Origin: Lentzea albidocapillata
Lineage (GTDB): Bacteria > Actinomycetota > Actinomycetes > Mycobacteriales > Pseudonocardiaceae
Assembly: GCF_000719115.1 (NCBI RefSeq)
Contig: NZ_JOEA01000020.1
Coordinates: forward strand, 266,025-330,024
Direction: 5' to 3'
Length of the DNA stretch: 64,000 nt
The notes below the pieces were generated by a model. The model was not told the origin of the DNA, did no database searches, and saw only the letters and a list, made by a program, of their open reading frames with translations. Position 1 is the first letter of the stretch; each line of letters starts with the position of its first letter. Both the position numbers and the translations under genes were made by a program. This document shows, in pieces, positions 8,124 through 16,192 of the stretch.

Positions 8124-8990
8124 ATGGGCAAGATGCCCGACACAGTGAGTACCCATGACAACACCGGTCTCCTCGTCCTCGCAGTCGATGACGAGGCCCC
8201 TGGCCTGAGCGAGATCAAGTTCCTGCTCGAGAGCAGTCCTCACATCAGGCGCGTCCTCACGGCTTTCGACGCCGCCGAGGCTCTGCGCATCCTGAGGGGT
8301 GACTACGAGCAGGAGGTCATGGCGCGGACCAAGGCCGGCCTGCCGCCGGTCGACGCGGTGTTCGCGGACATCAACATGCCCGGACTGTCCGGAATGGACC
8401 TCGCGCGGGTGCTCAGTGCGTTCCGGTATCCGCCCGCGCTGGTCTTCGTGACGGGTGTCGAGGAACGCGACGCGCTCGTCACGGCGTTCGACGTCGGCGC
8501 GCTCGACTTCATCAACAAGCCGATCAACGAGGAGCGCGTCCTCAAGGCGATCTCGCGGGTCGCGGATCGAGTGGGCCGCACAGCGGCGCCGGCGAACCCG
8601 TCGGGCCCGGCCGCGCAGAACCCCGCCGAACCGACCGACGACGAGGTCATCCCCGTCGAACTCGGCGGCACCATCAAGCTCGTGCCGCGCGCGTCCGTGC
8701 GGTACGTCGAGGCGCAGGGCGACTACGCCCGCCTCCACACGCAGGACGGCAGCCACCTCGTCCGCATCCCGCTCGCCCAGCTCGAAGAACGCTGGGCGAA
8801 CGCGGGTTTCGTGCGCATCCACCGCTCGTACCTGGTGGCGTTGCCGCTGGTGAGCGAGCTGCGGATGACGGCGAACGGCTACGCGGTCGTCATCGGCACC
8901 GGTGACGGTGCCAAGGAGCTCCCGGTGAGCCGCCGGCACACCAAGGAGCTCAAGGAACGGATCGTGCGACCGCCGAAGAGCGGCTGGTGA
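8124..8990 (+). CDS. LytTR-family response regulator
   Basis: A 288-residue DNA-binding regulator. The receiver domain has the acidic pair in AVDDEAPGL, the phospho-acceptor Asp near residue 82 in FADINMPGLSG, and a Lys in FINKPINEE. A Pro/Ala linker leads to a LytTR domain (about residues 175-275) with VRYVEAQGDYARLHT, RIHRSYLV and PVSRRHTKEL. Start ATG 8124; TTG 8121 is in frame directly before it. Its stop overlaps the next gene by four bases (GTGA), so it is translationally coupled to the small membrane protein and symporter that follow. The likely sensor is the kinase at 5438. Probable targets are the symporter operons, by analogy with BtsSR and YpdAB. Confidence 0.9.
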   Translation: MGKMPDTVSTHDNTGLLVLAVDDEAPGLSEIKFLLESSPHIRRVLTAFDAAEALRILRGDYEQEVMARTKAGLPPVDAVFADINMPGLSGMDLARVLSAFRYPPALVFVTGVEERDALVTAFDVGALDFINKPINEERVLKAISRVADRVGRTAAPANPSGPAAQNPAEPTDDEVIPVELGGTIKLVPRASVRYVEAQGDYARLHTQDGSHLVRIPLAQLEERWANAGFVRIHRSYLVALPLVSELRMTANGYAVVIGTGDGAKELPVSRRHTKELKERIVRPPKSGW

Positions 8991-9415
8991 GCAGGCACGA
9001 CGCGGGAAAGCCCGAGCCACCCGCCCGCGAGGCCTGGCTCGGCGAGCAGGGCAGCAGGCCTCGCCGCCGCAGGGTCGTGCTCGCGGACTCCACGAAGAAG
9101 AGCGGCAAGGCGTTACGAACGATCATCGAGCTGGAGGAGCAGACCAGCGTCGGTGAGAAGCTGGTCCGCGACCTCATCCGGCAGCAGCTCAAGTCCGCGT
9201 TCGGGCTCGCGTTCGCCGTCCTGATCGGGATGTGCCTGCTCCCGATCACCTTCTACCTGGTCCCCTCGATCGGGGAACTGAAGATCCTCGGCATTCCCAT
9301 CCCGTGGCTCGTGCTCGGTCTCGCGCCCTTCCCGATCCTCTACGGCGTCGGGTGGGTCTTCCGCAGACAGGCCGAACGGCACGAGCGCGACTTCGTGAAC
9401 ATGGTCGACCGCTGA
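8987..9415 (+). CDS. Small two-helix membrane protein preceding a symporter
   Basis: A 142-residue protein with a charged N-terminal 65 residues (Arg/Lys-rich, then a helix ending in LVRDLIRQQL) and two transmembrane helices at about residues 68-88 (LAFAVLIGMCLLPITFYL) and 100-120 (PWLVLGLAPFPILYGVGW). The pattern, helix-short loop-helix ahead of a sodium:solute symporter, is that of DUF485-type partner subunits, although the sequence is not a clear DUF485 match. GTG 8987 overlaps the LytTR stop; its own stop is one base before the symporter ATG (9417). A subunit or chaperone for that transporter is the simplest reading. Confidence 0.75.
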   Translation: MSRHDAGKPEPPAREAWLGEQGSRPRRRRVVLADSTKKSGKALRTIIELEEQTSVGEKLVRDLIRQQLKSAFGLAFAVLIGMCLLPITFYLVPSIGELKILGIPIPWLVLGLAPFPILYGVGWVFRRQAERHERDFVNMVDR

Positions 9416-9416
9416 C

Positions 9417-11216
9417 ATGACCACCACCATCTGGAGCCTCAGCGCCATCGTTCTCGTGGCGGCCGTGACGTTCCTGCTCGGCTACGTCGGGTCGCGCAAG
9501 GCGAACACCACCCCGGACTTCCTGGTGGCGCGCCGCGCGATCCCGGCCACCCGCAACGCCGCCGCGATCTCCGGCGAGTACCTGTCCGCGGCGTCGTTCC
9601 TCGGTGTCGCCGGGCTCGTGCTCAAGGACGGCGTCGACGCGCTCTGGTACCCGATCGGCTTCACCGCCGGGTACCTCGCGCTGCTGCTGTTCGTCGCCGC
9701 ACCGCTGCGCCGTTCCGGCGCGTACACGCTGCCGGACTTCGCCGAGGCCCGGCTGGGATCGGTGAACGTGCGGCACTTCAGCACGTTCTTCGTGGTGTGC
9801 ATCGGCGTGCTGTACCTCGTGCCGCAGCTGCAGTCCGCCGGCCTGACACTGACCACGATCACCGGCCTGCCCGCGTGGTTCGGCGGCCTGGTCGTCACGG
9901 TCATCGTGGTGGTCAACGTGCTGGGCGGCGGCATGCGCGCGATCACGCTCGTGCAGGCGTTCCAGTACTGGGGCAAGCTCTTCGCGATCGCCGCGCCCAC
10001 GTTCGTGCTCTTCGTGGTGTTCCTGGCCTCTCCGGACCGCGGCACGCAGCCGCTCGGCGACGACGGTGTGATCAGGTTCCCGCAGGCCGAGAAGATCACC
10101 GTGGCCGAGCAGGTCGTGAAGGTCCGGGTCGACGAGCCGCTGACGTTGAAGGTGAGCGGCCAGATCGACGGCAGGGACGCGGACGGGCCGGTGTTCTGGG
10201 GCCGCGGCGTCTACGAGCTGAGTCCCGGCACGACGCTGGAGTTCACCGCGGGCAGCCCGGTGCCGGTGGTCGACGGCTCGCCGACGACGAACCGTGACTG
10301 GTCGCGCCCGCAGACCGGCGGCATCTCCGAGCTGATCAGGACGTACTCGCTGATCTTCGCGACGTTCCTCGGCACGATGGGCCTGCCGCACGTCCTGGTG
10401 CGCTTCTACACCAACCCGGACGGCAAGGCGGCCCGGCGCACGGCGTTGCACGTGCTCTACCTGCTGGGACTGTTCTACATCTTCCCGACGGTGCTGGGCG
10501 TGCTGTCGAAGCTGTACCTGCCGCAGTTGCTGGTGAACGGGAAGACCGACGCGGCGGTGCTGATGCTGCCCGAGACGATGCTGCCGAACCTGGGCGGTCA
10601 GATCGTCGGCGCGATCGTCGCGGCGGGCGCGTTCGCGGCGTTCCTGTCGACCTCCTCGGGACTCGTCGTGTCGGTCGCCGGGGTGGTCTCGACGGACATC
10701 ATGCCGGGCAAGGTTCGTGACTTCCGGTGGGCGACCGTGTTCACCGGACTCGTCGCGATCGGTCTCGCCCTGCTGCTGCCGCGCTCCGACGCGTCACTGA
10801 CCGTGGCCATGTCCTTCGCCCTGGCGGCGTCGACGTTCTGCCCGCTTCTGGTTCTCGGCATCTGGTGGCGAGGACTCACCTGGGTGGGCGCCGTCTGCGG
10901 CCTCGTGGTCGGCGGCGGCCTGGTCATCTCCGCTCAGGCCGTCAGCGTCGTGAGCTCCTACACCGGCCGCTGGGCGCCCGCGTTCATCACCCAGCCTGCG
11001 CTGATCACGGTGCCGGTGGCGTTCATCGTCATGATCATGGTCAGCAAGGCGACGCGCAGACGGGTTCCGGCGGACGTCAGCCAGATCCTGCTCCGGCTGC
11101 ACGCGCCCGACCCGCTCGGCTTCATCCAGGACCGCTCCATCGCCCGCTTCGGCACCGCCGAGGAGAAGGCCCGGTTGGCGGACGACAAGCGCAGGGGAGC
11201 TGGTCGAACACGGTGA
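9417..11216 (+). CDS. Sodium:solute symporter, cation/acetate-symporter type
   Basis: A 599-residue SSS-family transporter, probably for acetate, pyruvate or a similar short carboxylate. The family pattern is strong: ISGEYLSAASFLGVAGL in TM2, GGGMRAITLVQAFQYW, GTMGLPHVLVRFYTNP and STSSGLVVSVAGV. About 13 membrane helices are expected. Between about residues 205 and 300 there is a long polar insertion (pre-helix loop), larger than in typical ActP and predicted to face outside. It is directly downstream of its small partner gene (one base gap) and of the LytTR regulator. The C-terminus is Arg/Lys-rich and cytoplasmic. Confidence 0.88.
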   Translation: MTTTIWSLSAIVLVAAVTFLLGYVGSRKANTTPDFLVARRAIPATRNAAAISGEYLSAASFLGVAGLVLKDGVDALWYPIGFTAGYLALLLFVAAPLRRSGAYTLPDFAEARLGSVNVRHFSTFFVVCIGVLYLVPQLQSAGLTLTTITGLPAWFGGLVVTVIVVVNVLGGGMRAITLVQAFQYWGKLFAIAAPTFVLFVVFLASPDRGTQPLGDDGVIRFPQAEKITVAEQVVKVRVDEPLTLKVSGQIDGRDADGPVFWGRGVYELSPGTTLEFTAGSPVPVVDGSPTTNRDWSRPQTGGISELIRTYSLIFATFLGTMGLPHVLVRFYTNPDGKAARRTALHVLYLLGLFYIFPTVLGVLSKLYLPQLLVNGKTDAAVLMLPETMLPNLGGQIVGAIVAAGAFAAFLSTSSGLVVSVAGVVSTDIMPGKVRDFRWATVFTGLVAIGLALLLPRSDASLTVAMSFALAASTFCPLLVLGIWWRGLTWVGAVCGLVVGGGLVISAQAVSVVSSYTGRWAPAFITQPALITVPVAFIVMIMVSKATRRRVPADVSQILLRLHAPDPLGFIQDRSIARFGTAEEKARLADDKRRGAGRTR

Positions 11217-11473
11217 GTAGCCATCGTTTCAAATGGGTGAAAGTTGGTCACTCGAATCGGTGAACGGTAAACAAGATCACGCAGGGTGCTGTTCGTCTAC
11301 GCATACTGACCGCTCGTCGCATCACCCGACTGCTGGGCGCAACGGCACGATCGGGGACTTACCTGAGTGACTCAAGTCTCCATACGGTCTCGACCAAGAA
11401 CAGACCGCACCTGGAGGCATTACGTGCACGTCACGTTGCTGACACCTACGACGAGTACCGCGAGGAGGGGCCT

Positions 11474-11824
11474 GTGAACACCGCCGATCACACCCCGTCT
11501 GAGTCGGCCCCAGACGCGCAGAACTGGGCCGACGTACAAGCGAGCGATGACTTCAAAGAGCTGAAGCACCGACTGCGAAAGTTCGTGTTCCCCGTCACCG
11601 GACTGTTCCTAGCGTGGTACCTGCTGTACGTACTGCTCGCGGACTACGCGCACGGCTTCATGTCCACCAAGGTGTTCGGCAACATCAACGTCGGGCTCAT
11701 CTTCGGCCTGCTGCAGTTCGTGTCGACGTTCGTCATCACGACGCTGTACGTGCGGCACGCGAACAAGAACCTCGACCCGCTGGCGGAGAAGCTCCGCAAC
11801 GAGATCGAGGGAGACGGCAAGTGA
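11474..11824 (+). CDS. DUF485 family membrane protein
   Basis: A 116-residue DUF485 protein with two transmembrane helices (about residues 40-58, PVTGLFLAWYLLYVLLADY, and 72-92, VGLIFGLLQFVSTFVITTLY) and the signature RHANKNLDPLAEKLR at the C-terminus. Family members, such as YjcH, are encoded just ahead of acetate permease ActP and are thought to assist it. GTG 11474 is preceded by GAGGAGGGG. The stop overlaps the next symporter start by four bases (GTGA). This is the second DUF485-like/symporter pair in the region. Confidence 0.92.
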   Translation: MNTADHTPSESAPDAQNWADVQASDDFKELKHRLRKFVFPVTGLFLAWYLLYVLLADYAHGFMSTKVFGNINVGLIFGLLQFVSTFVITTLYVRHANKNLDPLAEKLRNEIEGDGK

Positions 11825-13413
11825 ACGAGTCCAGCCCGATCCTCAACATCAGCATCTTCGGTGTCTTCGTCCTGATCACGCTGTTCGTGGTCATCCGGGC
11901 GAGCCGGAACAACAAGACCGCCGCCGACTACCTGGCCGCCGGTCGTGCGTTCACGGGTCCCCAGAACGGCATCGCGATCGCGGGTGACTACCTCTCGGCC
12001 GCGTCGTTCCTCGGCATCGCGGGCGCCATCGCGCTCAACGGCTACGACGGCTTCCTGTACTCGATCGGCTTCCTGGTGGCGTGGCTCATCGCGCTGCTGC
12101 TGGTCGCCGAACTGCTGCGCAACACCGGCAAGTACACGATGGGCGACGTGCTGAGCTTCCGGATGCGCCAGCGTCCGGTCCGTGCCGCCGCCGCCACGTC
12201 GACGATGGCCGTCTCGTTCTTCTACCTGCTGGCCCAGATGGCCGGTGCCGGTGGTCTCGTCGCCCTGCTGCTCGGCATCACGGGCTCCGGCGGCCAGGCG
12301 ATCGTCATCGCCGTGGTCGGCGCCCTCATGATCGCCTACGTCCTCATCGGCGGCATGAAGGGCACCACCTGGGTGCAGATCATCAAGGCGGTCCTGCTGA
12401 TCGCCGGTGCCGGCATCATGACCGTCTGGGTGCTCGGCAAGTACGGCTTCAACCTCTCGACCCTGCTCGGTGCCGCTGTCGACGCCGCGCCGAAGGCGGG
12501 CGAGAAGCTCCTGGGCCCGGGCCTGCAGTACGGCAAGACCGGCGTCAGCAAGCTGGACTTCCTCTCGCTGGCACTGGCCCTGGTCCTCGGCACCGCGGGT
12601 CTGCCGCACATCCTGATGCGCTTCTACACCGTGCCTACGGCGAAGGAAGCCCGTCGCTCGGTCGTGTGGGCCATCTGGCTGATCGGCATCTTCTACCTGT
12701 TCACCCTGGTCCTGGGCTACGGCGCCGGCGCGCTCGTCGGTCCGGACGCGATCAACGCGGCACCCGGCAAGGCCAACTCGGCCGCCCCGCTGCTCGCGCT
12801 GGAACTGGGTGGCCCGATCCTGCTCGGCCTGATCGCGGCCGTCGCCTTCGCGACGATCCTCGCGGTCGTGGCGGGCTTGACGATCACGGCGTCGGCGTCG
12901 TTCGCACACGACATCTACGCCAACATCATCAAGAAGGGCAAGGAGGAGGACAAGGACTCCGAGGTCAAGGTCGCTCGCCTCACCGCGATCGTCATCGGTC
13001 TCGTGTCCATCGGTGGCGGCATCATCGCCAACGGCCAGAACATCGCGTTCCTCGTGGCACTGGCCTTCGCGGTCGCCGCCTCGGCGAACCTGCCGACGAT
13101 CCTCTACTCGCTGTTCTGGAAGAGGTTCAACACCTCGGGCGCGCTGTGGAGCATCTACGGCGGTCTGATCGTGACGATCACGCTGATCATCCTGTCGCCC
13201 GCCGTCTCCGGCTCGCCGACCTCGATGTTCAAGAACGCCGACTTCGCGCTCTTCCCGCTGTCGAACCCCGGCATCGTGTCGATCCCGGTCGCGTTCCTGC
13301 TCGGCTACGTCGGCCACGCCCCCGTACAACCAGTACGAGAACGTGGGGGCGACACCACGATGCACCCGTCTGACCGCGAATTCCCCCGGCAACGTTCCGG
13401 GCCACACCACTAG
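11821..13413 (+). CDS. Cation/acetate symporter (ActP-like)
   Basis: A 530-residue sodium:solute symporter with GDYLSAASFLGIAGA, GGMKGTTWVQIIKA, GTAGLPHILMRFYTVP and the ASASFAHDIYANI segment typical of ActP, which imports acetate and similar monocarboxylates. It starts at GTG 11821, overlapping the DUF485 gene. The last roughly 35 residues (HAPVQPVRERGG ... RQRSGPHH) do not resemble the usual charged ActP tail; another frame over the same bases reads PYNQYENV, so a small frameshift or a sequencing error near 13320 is possible. A strong terminator follows at 13430. Confidence 0.9.
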   Translation: MNESSPILNISIFGVFVLITLFVVIRASRNNKTAADYLAAGRAFTGPQNGIAIAGDYLSAASFLGIAGAIALNGYDGFLYSIGFLVAWLIALLLVAELLRNTGKYTMGDVLSFRMRQRPVRAAAATSTMAVSFFYLLAQMAGAGGLVALLLGITGSGGQAIVIAVVGALMIAYVLIGGMKGTTWVQIIKAVLLIAGAGIMTVWVLGKYGFNLSTLLGAAVDAAPKAGEKLLGPGLQYGKTGVSKLDFLSLALALVLGTAGLPHILMRFYTVPTAKEARRSVVWAIWLIGIFYLFTLVLGYGAGALVGPDAINAAPGKANSAAPLLALELGGPILLGLIAAVAFATILAVVAGLTITASASFAHDIYANIIKKGKEEDKDSEVKVARLTAIVIGLVSIGGGIIANGQNIAFLVALAFAVAASANLPTILYSLFWKRFNTSGALWSIYGGLIVTITLIILSPAVSGSPTSMFKNADFALFPLSNPGIVSIPVAFLLGYVGHAPVQPVRERGGDTTMHPSDREFPRQRSGPHH

Positions 13414-13429
13414 TTCCTGTTCGACGAGA

Positions 13430-13462
13430 ACGGGCCGTCCCTCACGGGGGCGGCCCGTTTTT
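13430..13462 (+). terminator. Rho-independent terminator after the symporter
   Basis: Perfect eight-base stem ACGGGCCG / CGGCCCGT (13430-13437 and 13451-13458) with a 13-base loop and a run of five T. It closes the DUF485-symporter operon and separates it from the ECF sigma gene. Confidence 0.85.
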
Positions 13463-13531
13463 CGTGCGTGCAACCTCTCGCGGGTCGCTCGCGTATTGAA
13501 TGTGAACGCGGCACAAGCTTGGGGGACCGGA

Positions 13532-14017
13532 GTGCGACGGGACGAGGAGTTCTCTGAGTTCTTCACGAGCAGGTTCGACTGGGCCCGGCGCACGGCGTAC
13601 GCGTTGTGCGGCGACTGGTCGGAAGCGGAAGAACTGGCCCAGAACGCGTTCGTGAAGGCGTACGCGAAGTGGCCGAACATCCGGCGCGAAACAGCGGAGG
13701 GGTATGTCCGCACCATCGTGACGCGCCTGTTCCTCGACAGCAGGCGCCGGCGCCGTGAGGACGCGGTCGCCGACCTGCCCGACCGCGGGGTGAGCGGCGG
13801 TTACCTCGATCCCGATGCCCGGCTGTTCACGGCGTTGCGGCAGGTGCCACCGAAGCAGCGGGCAACACTCGTACTCCGTTACGTGCACGATCTGTCCATC
13901 GAACAGACGGCCGCTGAGCTGGGCTGTTCGACGGGCAACGTGAAGAGTCAGACGGCCAGAGGCTTGGTGACGCTCCGCGAGGCGTACGGCGAGCCGATCA
14001 ACTCGGAGAGTGCCTGA
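13532..14017 (+). CDS. SigE-family ECF RNA polymerase sigma factor
   Basis: A 161-residue ECF sigma factor with only regions 2 and 4. Region 2 shows AYALCGDWSEAEELAQNAFVKAY; region 4 shows LPPKQ-like VPPKQRATLVLRYVHDLSIEQTA with a helix-turn-helix in LGCSTGNVKSQTARGL. I prefer GTG 13532, preceded by GGGGGA; GTG 13502 is in frame but lacks a ribosome site. Its stop overlaps by one base the ATG of a membrane protein that probably acts as its anti-sigma factor. The arrangement is repeated at 23573-24913. Confidence 0.9.
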   Translation: MRRDEEFSEFFTSRFDWARRTAYALCGDWSEAEELAQNAFVKAYAKWPNIRRETAEGYVRTIVTRLFLDSRRRRREDAVADLPDRGVSGGYLDPDARLFTALRQVPPKQRATLVLRYVHDLSIEQTAAELGCSTGNVKSQTARGLVTLREAYGEPINSESA

Positions 14018-14820
14018 TGAACATCGAGGAAGAGCTGCGCGGAGCTCTCGACGTGTCCGCGCCTCCACCGATGACGACCTTGGACGATGTGCTCAGGCGC
14101 GGAAAGCGCCGGGTGTACGCCAAGCGCGGTGGTGCGGCGTTCAGCGCCCTGGCGGTCGTCGCCCTGATCGGGCTGGCGACCATCATCCGGCCGGTGACGG
14201 ATTCGGTGCCCCCCGCCCTCTCTCCGCCCTGGGAGATGACACCGCTCAGCACCCCGGCGCGGGTCCCCCTCGACGGCAGTTGCGCCGAGGTCCAACGCAC
14301 GAAGCCGCTGACCGTGGCGTTCGGCGATGCGGCGTTCGATGCGGGAAACCTCGCGAACCTCGTGAAGAACATGGGGGTGGAGCTGCCCGCGGTGCAGGTC
14401 GGCGAGGCGCAGGCGCGGAACAACGAAGCCGTCCTCAACGTCCGGGACGGACGTGGTGAAGGTTCTCTCCGGTTGTGGGTCGGCAAGTTCGCGGGCACAC
14501 CGGTCGAAGCCGCCGACGACGGTCTCTGGGACTACGGCCTGTGCTCACCCGGCATGCGGGGCGTGCTGCCGGACGGCACCGTCCTGCAACTGCAACCACA
14601 GCACAGCCTCGACGCGGCGGCGGCATTCGCGCAGGTGCTGTTCGTGTACCGGGCGGACGGGTCCGTCTACCGCATCCAGCAGGCGAACTCCACACTCAAG
14701 CTCCTGAGCGCAGGCACCAGCTCCGAGCGCCGGGAACTCGTGCTGACCGACCAGGTGACGTTGCCGTTGACCGACGAACAGATGGGAAAGCTCGGGCTCG
14801 CCGTCGCGGAGGGAGTCTGA
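14017..14820 (+). CDS. Membrane protein paired with ECF sigma factor, probable anti-sigma
   Basis: A 267-residue protein: about 28 polar residues, a basic RRGKRRVYAKRGG segment, one transmembrane helix (about residues 39-56, SALAVVALIGLATIIR) and an extracytoplasmic domain of about 200 residues with a few cysteines (DGSCAEV, YGLCSPGM). No zf-HC2 motif is present. Position after the sigma gene with a one-base overlap suggests an anti-sigma or sensor role, which is inference. The extracellular domain is not a family I recognise. Confidence 0.75.
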   Translation: MNIEEELRGALDVSAPPPMTTLDDVLRRGKRRVYAKRGGAAFSALAVVALIGLATIIRPVTDSVPPALSPPWEMTPLSTPARVPLDGSCAEVQRTKPLTVAFGDAAFDAGNLANLVKNMGVELPAVQVGEAQARNNEAVLNVRDGRGEGSLRLWVGKFAGTPVEAADDGLWDYGLCSPGMRGVLPDGTVLQLQPQHSLDAAAAFAQVLFVYRADGSVYRIQQANSTLKLLSAGTSSERRELVLTDQVTLPLTDEQMGKLGLAVAEGV

Positions 14821-14830
14821 GGATGTCCCG

Positions 14831-14863
14831 TGCCGGAGGTTCACGTCCGTGCAACCTCCGGCA
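14831..14863 (+). terminator. Hairpin without T-run, likely terminator
   Basis: A perfect 11-base inverted repeat, TGCCGGAGGTT / AACCTCCGGCA (14831-14841 and 14853-14863), lies between the stop of the anti-sigma-like gene and the rhodanese start. There is no T-run, as is common for actinomycete terminators. Confidence 0.6.
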
Positions 14864-14879
14864 TGGGAACATCTGAGGC

Positions 14880-15218
14880 GTGACTGTTCCAAGCGTGGAG
14901 ATCGCCGACGTGCCGGCGCAGCTGCCCGAGGGCGCCGTTCTGCTGGACGTGCGCGAGCAGGACGAGTGGGACGCCGGCCACGCCCCCGGCGCGCTGCACG
15001 TCCCCATGAGCGAGATCGGTGCCCGGCTCGCCGAGGTGCCGAACGACGTGCAGCTCTACGTCGTGTGCCGTGCCGGTGGCCGTTCCGCCCGCGTGACCCA
15101 GTACCTCAACGAGAACGGCTGGGAGGCCGTCAACGTCGAGGGCGGCATGCAGCACTGGGAAGCCGCCGGTCGTCCGCTCGAGGGCGGCGCCGACGGCATG
15201 GCACCCGAGGTCATCTGA
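14880..15218 (+). CDS. Rhodanese-like domain protein
   Basis: A 112-residue single-domain rhodanese. The fold-defining phrases are LLDVREQDEWDAGHAPGA, HVPMSEI and the active-site loop VVCRAGGRSA, in which Cys (about residue 62) would carry the persulfide. It ends in GGMQHWEAAGRPL. A cytoplasmic sulfur-transfer role is expected; the physiological acceptor is unknown. Start GTG 14880 lies 17 bases beyond the preceding hairpin. The downstream DUF4328 gene begins three bases after the stop, so the two are likely co-transcribed. Confidence 0.92.
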   Translation: MTVPSVEIADVPAQLPEGAVLLDVREQDEWDAGHAPGALHVPMSEIGARLAEVPNDVQLYVVCRAGGRSARVTQYLNENGWEAVNVEGGMQHWEAAGRPLEGGADGMAPEVI

Positions 15219-15220
15219 TC

Positions 15221-16126
15221 GTGCAGCCGCTGCAGCCGATGCGCGTGGACTGGGTGGCGACTCCGCCGCCCGGTGCGTACCCGCAGCCGTCGCACCGGTC
15301 GCAGCGGCCGTCCTACAGCGGCCCGCCGAACTACCCGGTCACGCCGCGCTGGGGCTTCCCGCTGCTCGCGTGGCGCTGGCCCACGGCCGTGCCCGGCACG
15401 GTCGAGCGGCCCGACTCGGTCGACGCCGTGCGCCGACTGGGCCGGACCGCGCAGAACTCGCTGTGGCTGCTCGCCGCCGTCGCCGTGTGGGGCGCGGGCT
15501 CCGAGATCTGGCGCTACGTGCTGGTCGCGCTGAGCCGGTTCGGAGCCCTGTCCTCCGGTGTCGTGAGCACGTCGGACGCCATGGTGGTGTCCTCGTCGGC
15601 GATCACGATCACCGGCTGCTTCCTGTCGCTGATCCTCACCATGCTGTGGGTGCGGCGGGCGCGGAACGTGGCCGCGACGCTCGTGGGCTACGGGCCCTCA
15701 CGCCCGGACCGGGACGTGCTGATCGGGTTGATCGTGCCCGGCGTCAACCTCGTGGTGCCCGGCTCGGTGCTCGCCGAACTCGAACACGCCGTGGCCCGCA
15801 GGCCTGCCGGCGAACGCCCGACCCCGTCGAAGCTCCTGCGCTGGTGGTGGGGCCTCTGGGCCGGCTCGGGGCTGATGGTCGTGATCGTGGTCCTGTGGTC
15901 GTTCCGCTCCAGCACCCAGGCCCTCGCGGACGGCGTGCTGCTGCACGCGTTCGCCGACCTGCTGCTCGCCGGTGTCGCGGTGACGTCGGCACTGGTCGTC
16001 CGCCGGATCACCACCCTGCTGCTGCCGGTGGACTCCGCGTCCGTCCGGCTGATGCGCGTGGTGGAGGTCAAGGACGCCCCCGAGCCGCCACTGCGCTCGG
16101 TCCGCGCGTCCGGCTCGCCCCGCTGA
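15221..16126 (+). CDS. DUF4328 domain membrane protein
   Basis: A 301-residue membrane protein. After a Pro-rich cytoplasmic N-terminus (YPQPSHRSQRPSYSGPP) come about six hydrophobic helices. The DUF4328 signature is RRLGRTAQNSLWLLAAVAVW near residue 70 and IGLIVPGVNLVVPGSVLAEL near 170, followed by RWWWGLWAGS. This family is common in actinobacteria and has no established function. GTG 15221 immediately follows the rhodanese gene. The C-terminal 25 residues are polar. Confidence 0.85.
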   Translation: MQPLQPMRVDWVATPPPGAYPQPSHRSQRPSYSGPPNYPVTPRWGFPLLAWRWPTAVPGTVERPDSVDAVRRLGRTAQNSLWLLAAVAVWGAGSEIWRYVLVALSRFGALSSGVVSTSDAMVVSSSAITITGCFLSLILTMLWVRRARNVAATLVGYGPSRPDRDVLIGLIVPGVNLVVPGSVLAELEHAVARRPAGERPTPSKLLRWWWGLWAGSGLMVVIVVLWSFRSSTQALADGVLLHAFADLLLAGVAVTSALVVRRITTLLLPVDSASVRLMRVVEVKDAPEPPLRSVRASGSPR

Positions 16127-16192
16127 TCTGTTCAGGCGACGTTCGCCCTGGTGGACCTTCCGGCGTTCCCCGGTGAGTGCCAGGTTGGAGGA

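Noticed and set aside
11644..13716. A 690-residue open frame on the minus strand
   Set aside because: It lies opposite two well-supported membrane protein genes, has no recognisable fold, and its composition (Asp/Arg/Gln-rich) is typical of antisense frames in high-GC DNA.
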